A stretch of 64,000 nt of DNA. It comes from Ralstonia pickettii. Its GTDB lineage: Bacteria > Pseudomonadota > Gammaproteobacteria > Burkholderiales > Burkholderiaceae. The first letter of the stretch is position 1. Each line of letters begins with the position of its first letter. The position numbers and the translations under genes were made by a program. The DNA is taken from assembly GCF_030582395.1 (NCBI RefSeq), contig NZ_CP104382.1, positions 496,001 to 560,000 of the forward strand, in the 5' to 3' direction. Below, one piece after another: positions 24,354 to 33,926 of this stretch. Under the pieces are notes generated by a model. The model saw only the letters and a program-made list of their open reading frames with translations. It was not told where the DNA came from and made no database searches.

Positions 24354-25616
24354 TCAGGCAGGCTCGAGCCCGGCCGACGCATCGTCCGCACGCGGTTGAC
24401 GCACCAACCGCACTGCGGGCGATTGCGCAATGCACAGCAGCTGCAGGGCAAAGCCCGCGGCCGCCGCCACGAGGCACGCGCCCACACCGGCGTGTGCGGC
24501 GAGCCACGCCGCCATTGCCGCGCCGACCGGCCGAGCGCCATACGACATCACATTCACTGCGGATACACGCGCCAGCAACGCGGGTGGCGTCACCGTCTGC
24601 CGCAGCGTGGTCGTGCTCACCACCCAAAGAATGGGTCCGCAACCCAGCAGAAAGAAGCCCGCCTGTGCCAGCACCGGCCAAGGCTGCCATAGCGTGGCCG
24701 CAAGCAGCACGCCGCCCGCCAGTCCGCACACCGGGCCAGTTGCCACCACATGGCCGAAGCGCCAGCGTGCGAGGATGCGCGCGGCCAGCAGTGCGCCGAT
24801 CACCATGCCCGCGCCGTACATGCCGAGCGTCAACCCAATCGCCTGTGCAGAAAGATTCAACCGATGCGCCGCATACGGAACGAAGATGGCAAGCACCATG
24901 AAGAAGGACATGGTAAAAACGCATTGCGTGATGAATACCGGCCGCAGCAGCGGATGCTGAAACACGAATCGCGCGCCCTCGGCGATGTCTTGCAGCGGAT
25001 GCGCCGCGCGCCGGGCCACGGGCGCCGGGGCGGTTACGCCAGCCATCAGCGCCGCAGCCACGGCGGACAGCGCCGCCGCCAGCGCGAACGCCGCCATTGA
25101 GCCTGTCCAGCCGATCAGCGCACCGCCGATGGCCGGCCCGCACGCAAATGCGATCGTGCGCGCCAATTCGATGCGGCCGTTTGCGCGCGCGAGCATTGCT
25201 GCCGGCACGAGCGATGGCACCAATGCAGGCGCCGCCACACTGAACACCGCCGTGCCGCACACGGCAACAAAGCCCAGCACACCGAGCGCGGCCAAGTTCA
25301 GCCGCCCGGCCACCAGCAACCCCGCCACAGCAAACAAGGCCAACGCGCGCACCGCCTCTGCGCCGGCCATCAGGGCGCGCTTGGGCCATCGGTCGGCCAG
25401 CATGCCGATAGGAATGGCAAACAGGACGAACGGCAGCGTGAGCGCCACTTGCAGCCAGCTTGCCGTGCTGGCGTCGGCATGCAGTGTGAGGACAGCAACC
25501 ATTGGCATGGCCGCCAGTGCAATCTGCTCGGCCGACTGCGCGGCCAGGTTGGAGCCGGCCAGCCGGTTGAAGCCCGGGGGCAGGCGGTTAGCGGTTGAAG
25601 GATGAAAATCGGGCAT
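24354..25616 (-). CDS. MFS exporter (MFS_3 / EntS-like)
   Basis: A 420-residue 12-span MFS protein starting MPDFHPSTANRLPPGFNRLA. The early FNRLAGSNLAAQSAEQIALA segment and the loop IGMLADRWPKRALM are typical of the enterobactin-exporter-like MFS_3 group. The C-terminus is a soluble tail ending in ASAGLEPA. CAGGAGAG lies close before the ATG. It follows the cardiolipin synthase gene in the same direction after 92 bp. No siderophore genes are nearby, so the name EntS would be unjustified. Confidence 0.85.
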   Translation of the reverse strand: MPDFHPSTANRLPPGFNRLAGSNLAAQSAEQIALAAMPMVAVLTLHADASTASWLQVALTLPFVLFAIPIGMLADRWPKRALMAGAEAVRALALFAVAGLLVAGRLNLAALGVLGFVAVCGTAVFSVAAPALVPSLVPAAMLARANGRIELARTIAFACGPAIGGALIGWTGSMAAFALAAALSAVAAALMAGVTAPAPVARRAAHPLQDIAEGARFVFQHPLLRPVFITQCVFTMSFFMVLAIFVPYAAHRLNLSAQAIGLTLGMYGAGMVIGALLAARILARWRFGHVVATGPVCGLAGGVLLAATLWQPWPVLAQAGFFLLGCGPILWVVSTTTLRQTVTPPALLARVSAVNVMSYGARPVGAAMAAWLAAHAGVGACLVAAAAGFALQLLCIAQSPAVRLVRQPRADDASAGLEPA

Positions 25617-25708
25617 CGCACTCTCCTGAAAAACGTTGCTTCAGGGTAGGGATGCCGATGTCTGCGTGCGCTCCGCTTCTTGCGGGCGAATTCGAACCGT
25701 GACGGTGG

Positions 25709-27142
25709 CTACAGGATGGGCGCGAACAGCTTGGCCACGTGCATGATTACGCGGCGCAGCGGGTGTGCGCGTTCGTATTCGTCACGGCCCACGCGGGCGG
25801 CTTCGGAAAAATCGGCTTCGAGCATCTGCGCGACATCGTTGGCGAAGCGCGAGTCGGCGGTCATGATCATCAGCTCGAAGTTCAGGCGGAACGAACGGTT
25901 GTCCAGGTTGGCGCTGCCCACGGCAGCGGCCTCGTCGTCGATCAGCACGACCTTCTGATGCAGGAAGCCGGGCAGGTAGCGGTAAATCTTCACGCCCGCG
26001 CGAATCGCCTGATACGCATACAACGTGGAGGCCAGGAACACCATGTGGTGGTCCGGCCGCGATGGGATCAGGATGCGCACGTCCACCCCGCGCAGCACCG
26101 CCAGGCGCAGCGCGGCAAACACGGCTTCGTCCGGGATGAAGTACGGCGACGTGATCCACAGCCGCTTGCGCGCCGACTGAATGGCCTCCATGAAGAACAG
26201 CGAGCAGGTTTCCTGCTTGTCGGCCGGGCCGCTGGCGACCACCTGGCAAACCATGTCTTCTTCGGGGCGCAGCTCGGGCACGATCAGTTGCGGCACTTCG
26301 CGGGCAGCCCAGTACCAGTCTTCGGCAAAGGTGAGCTGCAGGTCCATCACGGCGGCACCGACGATCTCGATATGCGTGTCGCGCCACGGAGCAAGCGGCG
26401 GCTTTTCGCCCATGTACTCGTTGCCGACGTTGTGACCGCCCACGTAAGCGCGCTCGCCGTCCACCACCACGAGCTTGCGGTGGTTGCGGAAATTGAGTTG
26501 GAAGCGGTTGACGAACCCGGCATGGGTGGAGAACGGCTTGGCGTGTACGCCGCCTTCAATGAGCCGCTGCACATAGCGGCGAGGCAGCGCGTGGCAGCCG
26601 ATGCTGTCGAAAAGAAAGTAGACGCGCACCCCGGCCCGCGCCCGATCGAGCAGCAGTTCGGCGAGTCGGCGGCCAAGCGTGTCATCGTGCACGATGAAGA
26701 ACTGCACGATCAGCACCCGGCGCGCCTGCGCAATGGCCGCAAAGATGGCATCGAAGGTCTCTGCGCCGTTGACGAGCAGCCGCACGCGATTCCGCGCCAG
26801 GCAAGGCGTGCCGGTCAGGCGCGGCAAGGCCTGCATGCAGGTGTGCTGCGGCGCGACCACGCTCGATTCGTGGTCGCGCAGTCGGCGCCAGTCGTCGGAG
26901 AGGGTGATTTCGCGCAGGCGGGCGTTGTGAAAGCGCCGCGCATCCACATAGCCCGCAAAGGTGCTTCGCCCGAAGATCAGATACGGGATCAGCGTGAATT
27001 CCGGCAGCGTGACCAGTGAAATGGCCCAGGCGATGGCGCCCTGGGATGTCCGCACGGTCAGCACGGCATGCATGGCCGCGAGCACGCCCACGCAGTGCAC
27101 AACAAAGAGAAAGGCGGCAAATGCCGTGGTGTTGGTCAGCAT
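25709..27142 (-). CDS. Cardiolipin synthase (HKD phospholipase D family)
   Basis: A 477-residue inner-membrane enzyme that condenses phospholipids to cardiolipin. Two N-terminal membrane spans (about residues 5-27 and 36-57) precede two HKD motifs: H221-x-K223-x4-D228 and H395-x-K397-x4-D402, each followed by the conserved G-[GS]-x-N. The length and the two spans match bacterial ClsA. The ATG at 27142 is chosen because the spans begin there; the ribosome site is weak. It diverges from a second HKD gene 171 bp away. Confidence 0.92.
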   Translation of the reverse strand: MLTNTTAFAAFLFVVHCVGVLAAMHAVLTVRTSQGAIAWAISLVTLPEFTLIPYLIFGRSTFAGYVDARRFHNARLREITLSDDWRRLRDHESSVVAPQHTCMQALPRLTGTPCLARNRVRLLVNGAETFDAIFAAIAQARRVLIVQFFIVHDDTLGRRLAELLLDRARAGVRVYFLFDSIGCHALPRRYVQRLIEGGVHAKPFSTHAGFVNRFQLNFRNHRKLVVVDGERAYVGGHNVGNEYMGEKPPLAPWRDTHIEIVGAAVMDLQLTFAEDWYWAAREVPQLIVPELRPEEDMVCQVVASGPADKQETCSLFFMEAIQSARKRLWITSPYFIPDEAVFAALRLAVLRGVDVRILIPSRPDHHMVFLASTLYAYQAIRAGVKIYRYLPGFLHQKVVLIDDEAAAVGSANLDNRSFRLNFELMIMTADSRFANDVAQMLEADFSEAARVGRDEYERAHPLRRVIMHVAKLFAPIL

Positions 27143-27164
27143 CAAGAGCCCAGGGAGGAGGACA

Positions 27165-27195
27165 CACCTGGGGCCATTTTGACACGCCCCAGGTG
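27165..27195. other. Inverted repeat between the two HKD genes
   Basis: CACCTGGGG and CCCCAGGTG form a perfect 9-bp inverted repeat with a 13-bp spacer, 23 bp upstream of the cardiolipin synthase start. It may be an operator for the divergent pair or a leader hairpin; the sequence does not decide. Confidence 0.35.
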
Positions 27196-27313
27196 GCGTC
27201 GGACAAACACGGATATTGCCGCGGCTGTCTTCTCGCGTAGTCTGGTGGCGCGGCGGGCTCAGGCACGCGCCATGCTGGTGTGAAGTCGACGTCCTGTCGC
27301 CCCCGTCTTCACC

Positions 27314-29053
27314 ATGACATCGAACATGCAAGGGCACCCAAGGAACCACCCGACCGCGTCTCTGCGCGCCTGGTTCACCTGCTTGGCCATCGCGCTGCTG
27401 AGCGGCTGCGTCAGCCTGCCGGAGCACGTGGATCGCCCCGTCACGACGGCGCTGCCGAACGCCGAGTCGGCCACGTCGCTTGGGCGGCTTGCGCAGACGA
27501 ATGCGCCGTCGGCGGATGTGTCGGGCTTCCGGCTCATTCCGTCGGGGGAAGAAGCCTACGCCACGCTGCTCACACTGGCCGACCGGGCAGAACGCACCCT
27601 GGACTTGCAGTACTTCATCATCGAAAGCGACAACAGCGTGCGCGAATTGATGCGTCATGTGTTGGCGGCTGCCGAGCGCGGCGTGCGTGTGCGCATGCTG
27701 GTTGACGACCTGCACAGCGACGGGCGTGATCTCGCGTTCCTCAAGTTCTCGTCGCACAAGAACATCGATGTACGCCTGTTCAACCCGTTTCCGGGCGGGC
27801 GGATGTCGAATCTGACGCGGTATCTGAGCGGCGCGGCCGAGTTCCGCCGCGTCAACCGGCGCATGCACAACAAGGCCTTCATTGCCGACAACGCGCTGGC
27901 CGTGACAGGCGGGCGCAATCTGGGCGCCGAGTATTTCACGCAAAATCAGACCACCAACTTTGTGGATCTCGACGTGCTGGCCGCGGGGCCCGCGGTGCGG
28001 CAATTGTCGTCGGCGTTCGATGCCTACTGGAACAGCGAATTCGCCTATCCGGTGCAGGCGTTGGCGCCCGAGCCGACTGCCGCGCATCCGCCCGAGCAAA
28101 AAGAGGGTAACTATCCGCCGCCGGTGACAATGCCGCGTCGCCCGGAGGGTGCGCCGCAGCATATCGACGTGCCGACCCAGCCGATCGTCACCGGTTCGGG
28201 TTCGAGCGAGCCGTCATCGGGCCAGGTGGTCTCGCAAGTTGAGCAACGTCGCAACCAGACCGACCTCGTCAGCCCCGCGCCGGAAGAACCTTTGCCGCTC
28301 AAGCCTGCCCCGCGTGACTGGTTCCTTGCCGATCAGATCGCCCGGGGCCGGCTGCGCCTGGAGTGGGCACCCGCGCAGGTGATCGTCGACCGTCCGGCAA
28401 AGGTGTCGGGCGACAAGGTGGAACCGGGCGGCGAACGCCTTGCCCAGACGCTCCTGCACATGATTGACGATGCCCGGCGCGAGGTGGTGTTGATCTCGCC
28501 CTATTTCGTGCCAGGCAAGCGTGGTGTTGAGGTGGCCAAGCATTTGGAGGAGCGCGGCGTGCGCCTGCGCGTGCTGACCAACTCCCTGGCGGCGACCGAC
28601 GCGCCCATTGTGCATGTCGGCTATGCGAAATATCGTGGCGAGCTGGTCGACGACGGTGTTGAACTGTACGAACTCCGTCCGACGCTGGGCGATCGGCCAA
28701 AGATGTTCGGCACGTTCCGTTCCTCGCAGGCGAGCCTGCATGTGAAATCGATCGTGGTGGACCGCAGCACGCTGTTTGTCGGGTCAATGAACGTCGACCC
28801 GCGCTCCATCGGGTTGAATACCGAAACTGGTCTGATCATTCGCAGCCCGATGCTGTCGGAAGCGGTGGCCAAGCTCTTTGACGACTCGGTAAGCGAAAGT
28901 GCCTATCGGGTCACCAAGGAAGATGGCCAGCTGCGCTGGACCACGCATCAGAACGGCAAGAAGGTCGTCGTCGATCACGAGCCCGAGGTCGGCCTGGGCC
29001 GCCGGACGTGGATCCAGATGCTGGCGCCGTTTACCCCGGAAGAGCTGCTGTAG
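27314..29053 (+). CDS. Phospholipase D-family lipoprotein, ClsC/YmdC-like
   Basis: A 579-residue protein with a lipoprotein signal (hydrophobic run ending LLSGC, Cys 32) and two HKD motifs: H185-x-K187-x4-D192 and H476-x-K478-x4-D483. The family segment RTLDLQYFIIESDNSVRELM lies near residue 94. It resembles ClsC/YmdC cardiolipin synthases but carries an extra Pro/Ser/Gln-rich insertion of about 70 residues (about 255-325) between the two catalytic halves. The signal predicts anchoring outside the cytoplasm. An in-frame ATG four codons downstream is an alternative start. Enzymatic activity is probable; the exact phospholipid reaction is inference. Confidence 0.87.
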   Translation: MTSNMQGHPRNHPTASLRAWFTCLAIALLSGCVSLPEHVDRPVTTALPNAESATSLGRLAQTNAPSADVSGFRLIPSGEEAYATLLTLADRAERTLDLQYFIIESDNSVRELMRHVLAAAERGVRVRMLVDDLHSDGRDLAFLKFSSHKNIDVRLFNPFPGGRMSNLTRYLSGAAEFRRVNRRMHNKAFIADNALAVTGGRNLGAEYFTQNQTTNFVDLDVLAAGPAVRQLSSAFDAYWNSEFAYPVQALAPEPTAAHPPEQKEGNYPPPVTMPRRPEGAPQHIDVPTQPIVTGSGSSEPSSGQVVSQVEQRRNQTDLVSPAPEEPLPLKPAPRDWFLADQIARGRLRLEWAPAQVIVDRPAKVSGDKVEPGGERLAQTLLHMIDDARREVVLISPYFVPGKRGVEVAKHLEERGVRLRVLTNSLAATDAPIVHVGYAKYRGELVDDGVELYELRPTLGDRPKMFGTFRSSQASLHVKSIVVDRSTLFVGSMNVDPRSIGLNTETGLIIRSPMLSEAVAKLFDDSVSESAYRVTKEDGQLRWTTHQNGKKVVVDHEPEVGLGRRTWIQMLAPFTPEELL

Positions 29054-29068
29054 AGGGGGCCCAAAAAG

Positions 29069-29095
29069 AAAAAACGCCGCAAAGGGCGGCGTTTT
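29069..29095. terminator. Bidirectional terminator
   Basis: AACGCCGC/GGCGGCGTT forms a short-looped stem. It is flanked by T4 on the plus side and by a long T-rich run on the minus side. It serves the phospholipase D gene and the convergent entericidin gene. Confidence 0.75.
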
Positions 29096-29131
29096 GCAGC
29101 TCTGGCCAGGGGTTGCCCGGCCGTTGCCTCA

Positions 29132-29272
29132 TTACATCTTCTGCTTGGTGTTGTCAGCAGCGTTTTCCAGCTTCTGGCCACCCGTCTGGATGTCCTTGCC
29201 CATGCCTGCCATCGTGTTGCAGCCCGCCAGAACGGCGCAGCCCAGTGCTAGCAGTGCGATCAGCTTCTTCAT
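29132..29272 (-). CDS. Entericidin A/B family lipoprotein
   Basis: A 46-residue lipoprotein: MKKLIALLALGCAVLAG followed by Cys 18, then NTMAGMGKDIQTGGQKLENA and a short Lys-rich end. The MGKDIQTGGQKLE segment is the entericidin signature. GGGG-purine sequence precedes the ATG at 29272. In E. coli EcnA/EcnB form an antidote-toxin pair, but in Burkholderiaceae single entericidin genes of this kind are frequent and act mainly as small envelope lipoproteins; no partner is present here. It is convergent with the phospholipase D gene. Confidence 0.88.
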   Translation of the reverse strand: MKKLIALLALGCAVLAGCNTMAGMGKDIQTGGQKLENAADNTKQKM

Positions 29273-29562
29273 CTCGATCCCCTTGTGAGCCGTGCGGTAT
29301 CCCGCACGATGTTCGCGTGAGTACCACCAGGCCGGTGGCGTAACCCGCATTTTAGTGCGACCCCGCGCACGTGGCGTGCGTCGGCCGCATCTTTTTTATC
29401 GCCTTGCATATCACTTGCGGCGCATCCCGGACATTCGGGCCGCTGCCCTCTATTTCTTCCGTCCGCTGCCGTTAGCACTGTTGGGAGTGAACAGGGTGCC
29501 GGAAGAGTGGCGCTGGAAAAGAGTCTCGGCGCCACGCGGCCCAACGATGCAGGGGAAAACAC

Positions 29563-31131
29563 ATGTGGAAGTGGATGGACACAAGCATTCGCACGCGGCT
29601 GACGTTTCTGGTCGCGGTATTTGCAGTGATGGTTGCCGTGGTGGGCTTTGCCGGTATCACCACCGGCCGGGCGACCAATGACGATTTGCGCGCGGTGTAT
29701 CTGGAAGATGCCAAGGGGTTGGATCTGCTGGCAAAAGACACCATCAACCTGCTGTGGGCGCGCATCCACCTGACCAATTTCGATTCGGTGTCTTCGCCTG
29801 AAGAACTCAAGAAGCTGCTGGCCGATGCGCACACCATGGTCAACTCGGCCAACGATGCCTGGTCGCAGTTCATGAAGCTGCCGATTCCGGACGCCGACCG
29901 CGCCCAGTTGCAAGCCGCCGACGCCGCCCGCACCAAGTTCGTCAAGACCGCGCTGGAGCCGGCCATTGCGGCTCTGGAGCGCAGCGACCTCACCACATAC
30001 CGCGAGTTGAACACGAACCTGGTGCCGAAGCTCTTTGTCGATTACGACACGGCGCTCGGGCCGCTGGTCGGCGCGCGCTTCAAATACGGCCAGCAACGCT
30101 TCGACCATTCCCAAGCGCGCTACGCGATGAGCATCTGGATTTCGGGGGGCTTGCTGGCCGCCGCGCTGGTGCTGTCGATCGTCGCGCGGGGCGTGCTCGG
30201 CCGCACGGTGGTGCGTCCGTTGGAACGCGCCATCCAGGTGTTCGAGCGCATGGCATCGGGCGATCTCGCCACGCGGCTGGAAGGCCAGACCGCCGCAGGC
30301 CGCCGCGATGAAACCGCGCGCCTCATGCATGCTGTGTCGTCCATGCAGACGAGCTTGCAACAGATCATCGGGCAAGTGCGCACGGGCTCGGATTCGATCG
30401 CCAGCGCCACCAAGCAGATTGCGGCTGGCAATGCCGACCTCTCGCAGCGCACGGAGCAACAGGCTTCATCGCTGGAAGAAACGGCGTCGAGCATGGAGGA
30501 GCTGACCAGCATCGTGAAGCAGAACGCCGACAACGCGCGCCAGGCGAGCACGCTGGCGGTCAACGCCTCCGACATCGCCGTCAAGGGCGGGGAAGTGGTG
30601 GGCCGTGTGGTGGACACGATGGCCGGCATCAACGAAAGCAGCCGCAAGATCGCCGACATCATCGGCGTGATCGAAGGCATCGCGTTCCAGACCAACATTC
30701 TGGCGCTGAATGCCGCAGTGGAAGCCGCACGCGCAGGCGAGCAGGGGCGCGGTTTTGCCGTCGTTGCCGGTGAGGTGCGCAGCCTCGCGCAGCGCAGCGC
30801 CACCGCGGCCAAGGAAATCAAGGAGCTGATTGGCGATTCGGTGGGCCGTGTGCAAAACGGCTCGACCCTGGTGGCCGAAGCCGGCACTGTGATCGAGGAG
30901 GTGGTGGTGGCCGTGCGCCGCGTGACCGACATCATGGGCGAGATCAGCGCTGCGTCGGAAGAGCAGAGCAGCGGCATCGAGCAGGTCAACCAGGCCGTGA
31001 CGCAGATGGATCAGGTAACGCAGCAGAACGCCGCGCTGGTCGAGCAAGCTGCGGCAGCCGCGGAATCGCTGGAAGAGCAAGCGGAGGCGCTGCGCAGCGC
31101 GGTGGCGGTCTTCCGCGTCGAACACGCATAA
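29563..31131 (+). CDS. Methyl-accepting chemotaxis protein (Tar-like four-helix-bundle sensor)
   Basis: A 522-residue chemoreceptor. A first membrane span (about residues 13-35), a periplasmic helical domain of about 155 residues with TarH-like composition, and a second span (about 190-212) are followed by HAMP and the signalling domain. The conserved hairpin tip reads [20 protein letters not shown] (about 373-392) with [11 protein letters not shown] after it. No C-terminal CheR-binding pentapeptide is visible. The ligand cannot be deduced. The 290-bp upstream region shows no convincing sigma-28 promoter. A terminator follows the stop. Confidence 0.93.
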   Translation: MWKWMDTSIRTRLTFLVAVFAVMVAVVGFAGITTGRATNDDLRAVYLEDAKGLDLLAKDTINLLWARIHLTNFDSVSSPEELKKLLADAHTMVNSANDAWSQFMKLPIPDADRAQLQAADAARTKFVKTALEPAIAALERSDLTTYRELNTNLVPKLFVDYDTALGPLVGARFKYGQQRFDHSQARYAMSIWISGGLLAAALVLSIVARGVLGRTVVRPLERAIQVFERMASGDLATRLEGQTAAGRRDETARLMHAVSSMQTSLQQIIGQVRTGSDSIASATKQIAAGNADLSQRTEQQASSLEETASSMEELTSIVKQNADNARQASTLAVNASDIAVKGGEVVGRVVDTMAGINESSRKIADIIGVIEGIAFQTNILALNAAVEAARAGEQGRGFAVVAGEVRSLAQRSATAAKEIKELIGDSVGRVQNGSTLVAEAGTVIEEVVVAVRRVTDIMGEISAASEEQSSGIEQVNQAVTQMDQVTQQNAALVEQAAAAAESLEEQAEALRSAVAVFRVEHA

Positions 31132-31151
31132 GCAGCGCGGGCGCCAACACC

Positions 31152-31186
31152 AATGCCCTTCTGCCTGACAGGTGGGAGGGCATTTT
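31152..31186 (+). terminator. Terminator after the chemoreceptor gene
   Basis: AATGCCCT pairs with AGGGCATT around a 17-base loop, followed by TTTCCTTT. It also lies just beyond the 3' end of the leftward GGDEF-EAL gene. Confidence 0.6.
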
Positions 31187-31189
31187 CCT

Positions 31190-32632
31190 TTACGGCATCA
31201 GATCGCGCGCGCGCTCGGCAATCACGTCTTGTGTGTCGTCGATCCAGCGGGCCGGGAAGGGCTGCGATAGCAGGTAGCCCTGGATCACGTCGCACCGGCA
31301 GGCGCGCAATGCGTCGAGTTGCGCGGCGGTTTCCACGCGCGTGGCGGTGACGGGCACGCCTGCATCATGCGCGGCAGTCACGAGGCGTTGCAACATGGTG
31401 TGATCGCTCGCGTTGGTCACGGCGTTGACGACCGCCTGGTCAAGCTTGACCTGATCGGGGCGAAACGTTGCCAGGCAATCGAGGCTGTGCGCAGTGGCAC
31501 CAAAGTCCTCAACCGCCACGCGCGCGCCACAGGCGTGCAGCGCTTCCACCGCCTTTTTCGCGGCGCCGCTGGCCCGGTGCAGCGTATGTTCCGATATCTC
31601 GAAGACGAGACGCGTGGTCGGCACCGCGTGGCGCGCGGCAATCTCGCGCACCACATCGCTCAATTGCGGATCCAGCAATTGGGCAACCGACAGATTGACG
31701 GCGGCATGCACGCACGGCTGATGCCGGCTGCTGCGTCCCGCCCGCTGCGATTCTTCGCGCAGCAGCCCGGCCAGCATTTGCGCGGCGTTGTCGAGCACCC
31801 AATGGCCTACCTGGCGAATGTCGCCGGTCTGTTCCAGGATCGGCAGAAAATCGGCCGGTGCCACGCCGCCCAATTCCGGAGAGATCCAGCGCAGCAAAAA
31901 CTCGTAGCCGACGATCCGTCCGTCGGTCAGGCTCAGTTGCGGTTGCAGGTTCAGGCTGAACTGGCGGCGCGCAAGCGCATGGCGCAGTTGCGCAGCCAGA
32001 CGCGGATGCTCGGCGATGGCGTCGTATCCGTTGCTGGAGCCCGCATCGCCTGTATCGTCCGTCGCGCCAGTGATGCCCCCTGTGCGTGGGGGCATGGCCG
32101 CAGGCGCATACAGCGCGGGGCTTTGTTCGGCACCCTGCTGCACACCGTAGAGTGCACGGTCGGCCTGTTCAATGAGCCGCGCCGCGTCGGAGGGCATGCT
32201 CTCGAAAAGCGTCATGCCGATGCTGCACGAGCAAACGAGCTCGTAACCGTGCGTGATGAAGGGGCGTGTAAGCGCCGCCGAAATGCGCCGCGCGAGATCG
32301 TGCACATCCTGCGCCGAGACGAAATCTGCGCACGCGACAGCAAAGGTTTCAGGGCCGATGCGCCCGACGATGGGCGCGATGCCGTTCGCAGCAGGCACGC
32401 TCAGCGCTTCAAGCCGCGATGCACATTCGACGATGACCTCTCGCGCCGCCAATGGCCCGAGTGTGTTGGTCGCCTCGGCAAAATGGTCGAAGCCGATCAG
32501 CAGCAGAGCGCCGACTGCATCCTGACGTGTGGGCCGCGGCATGGCAGCCAGCAACTGGACGAATCGTTCGCGGTCCGGTAATCCCGAGATCGGATCCAGA
32601 CTCGATGGCGCGGCAGACCTTGCGCGGCTCAT
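31190..32632 (-). CDS. Degenerate GGDEF-EAL domain protein
   Basis: A 480-residue cytoplasmic protein with an N-terminal GGDEF-like domain (about 10-165) and a C-terminal EAL domain (about 212-475). The GGDEF motif is replaced by IGPET (92-96), so cyclase activity is unlikely. In the EAL half, EFLLR (244-248), Asn 313, Glu 345 and Lys 396 are kept. DDFGTG reads EDFGAT (375-380) and AEGVET reads ATRVET, so phosphodiesterase activity is doubtful. It may be a c-di-GMP sensor or scaffold. It lies downstream of, and in the same direction as, the YcgR-like gene after a 224-bp AT-rich gap, where no gene was seen. Confidence 0.85.
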   Translation of the reverse strand: MSRARSAAPSSLDPISGLPDRERFVQLLAAMPRPTRQDAVGALLLIGFDHFAEATNTLGPLAAREVIVECASRLEALSVPAANGIAPIVGRIGPETFAVACADFVSAQDVHDLARRISAALTRPFITHGYELVCSCSIGMTLFESMPSDAARLIEQADRALYGVQQGAEQSPALYAPAAMPPRTGGITGATDDTGDAGSSNGYDAIAEHPRLAAQLRHALARRQFSLNLQPQLSLTDGRIVGYEFLLRWISPELGGVAPADFLPILEQTGDIRQVGHWVLDNAAQMLAGLLREESQRAGRSSRHQPCVHAAVNLSVAQLLDPQLSDVVREIAARHAVPTTRLVFEISEHTLHRASGAAKKAVEALHACGARVAVEDFGATAHSLDCLATFRPDQVKLDQAVVNAVTNASDHTMLQRLVTAAHDAGVPVTATRVETAAQLDALRACRCDVIQGYLLSQPFPARWIDDTQDVIAERARDLMP

Positions 32633-32856
32633 AAATGGGGATCGTCCTGCAAATGCCTTTGAAAAGGAAATGCGTGCGCTGGATGCGCGGTCAATTGTAT
32701 AACTTTGTCACAGGCAAGCCTGCGGCATCATAAGCTGAAAGTCGGCCATGCTGGCCGGTTCGCAGCATGTTTTCGTGCGGATCAGGCAAATAATTTTAAT
32801 ATTTAACAGTAGTGAATTCTGATCAAAGCGATACGAATATCAGTGCTGTCTGCACG

Positions 32857-33762
32857 TTACACCATGCGCTGGCCGCCCCAAAGCAACTGTTCATAGATGA
32901 AGCACTGCAGCAGCATTTTCTGGGCAGCCAACAATTCGACGAATTCCACGCCGTATTGATAAACGTTGGGCAGGTCGGCCGGCTTTTCACTGCGCACCAG
33001 GGCGGCCGCCACCAGTTCGGAGTGGTAGTCGCGCGTTTTCACCCGGAAGCGCAGGCGCGCTGGGGCGCCGCTGACTTCCAGCCGATGTGCCGAGCGGAAC
33101 GAGGCGCCTGTCGTGCTGATGTCGGAGATATGGATCATGCGCGGCGTGTCGCCGCTCACCAGCATCTTGCCGACCACATTGGCGCGCACGCGCAGCGATT
33201 TGCGCAGCGTGCGGTTCTTGATCCGGCGCGGCGGCGATAGCACGACGTATTCGAACGGAATGCGGCTTACCGCCATGACCGTGCATTCGAAAGTGGCTAT
33301 GCCCTCGCCCGAGAATGCGTGAACGTCCACCAATTCATCCTTGACCGGCATGACTGTGCGGCCGCCGTCGATGGGCATGGTGATGAGCAGGTGCCGCTGC
33401 GGGCTGTAGCCTATTACCCGCGCCGCGCCCTTGGTTTGCCCGGCGCCAGCGGTCAAGCGCACAGTCACCATGCCACCCGGACGCAGGCCCAGCAGCTCCA
33501 TCGGGATGGTGCGTTCGCCGTCAGGGTCGTCGCCCATGTCGGGAAACATCGTGTTGGGGAACTGCGTATTGGCAAACGCCGGCGCAGGCGCAGGTGTGCC
33601 GTCCGGCTGACGATGCGGGCGGTGCAGCGTACACAGCAGGTCGATTTCCTCCGGCGAATGGATGACGTCGCCCTTGGGGACGAGCAACTGCCCGTCGGCG
33701 TCAAGCATCGGCCACGGCAGGGGAATCGATAGCGGAATGTCGAGAGGTTGAAGTTCGAGCAT
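32857..33762 (-). CDS. YcgR-type flagellar brake protein with PilZ domain
   Basis: A 301-residue protein with a YcgR-like N-terminal domain (about 85-180) and a C-terminal PilZ domain. The c-di-GMP-binding residues are intact: R187-x3-R191 and D214-x-S-x2-G219. YcgR binds c-di-GMP and slows the flagellar motor by contacting rotor or stator proteins. A sigma-28-like promoter lies 41 bp upstream, which is how ycgR is expressed in enteric bacteria. Residues 50-80 form an additional Pro-rich stretch not typical of YcgR. Confidence 0.87.
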   Translation of the reverse strand: MLELQPLDIPLSIPLPWPMLDADGQLLVPKGDVIHSPEEIDLLCTLHRPHRQPDGTPAPAPAFANTQFPNTMFPDMGDDPDGERTIPMELLGLRPGGMVTVRLTAGAGQTKGAARVIGYSPQRHLLITMPIDGGRTVMPVKDELVDVHAFSGEGIATFECTVMAVSRIPFEYVVLSPPRRIKNRTLRKSLRVRANVVGKMLVSGDTPRMIHISDISTTGASFRSAHRLEVSGAPARLRFRVKTRDYHSELVAAALVRSEKPADLPNVYQYGVEFVELLAAQKMLLQCFIYEQLLWGGQRMV

Positions 33763-33802
33763 GGCAATGGGGAGCCCACAGCCGCGCGGGGCCCCACGTT
33801 TC

Positions 33803-33829
33803 TATACGGCCAAATGTTGCACAACTTTA
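33803..33829 (-). promoter_or_regulatory. Sigma-28 (FliA)-like promoter of the ycgR-type gene
   Basis: On the minus strand TAAAGTTG, 11 bp, GCCGTATA closely matches the flagellar consensus TAAAGTTT-N11-GCCGATAA (one mismatch in the -35 and two in the -10). Transcription would start about 33 bp before the ATG. Confidence 0.65.
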
Positions 33830-33926
33830 AGCGCACTTATTGCGGCGAGGCGGGCACGCGAGTTGCGGCCCGCCAGCCATGATCGAGCACAATACCGGTT
33901 CCAAAGTGGATGGGGTGAGCGCGCGC

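Noticed and set aside
25709..28162. Extension of the cardiolipin synthase frame upstream to 28162
   Set aside because: The upstream part runs antisense through the divergent phospholipase D gene. Family length and the two N-terminal spans start at 27142.
29132..29272. Entericidin as half of a toxin-antidote pair
   Set aside because: Only one entericidin gene is present and no second small lipoprotein gene is adjacent.
29273..29562. Sigma-28 promoter for the chemoreceptor gene
   Set aside because: TAAA and GCCG-like pieces occur, but none has the required 11-bp spacing with acceptable match.
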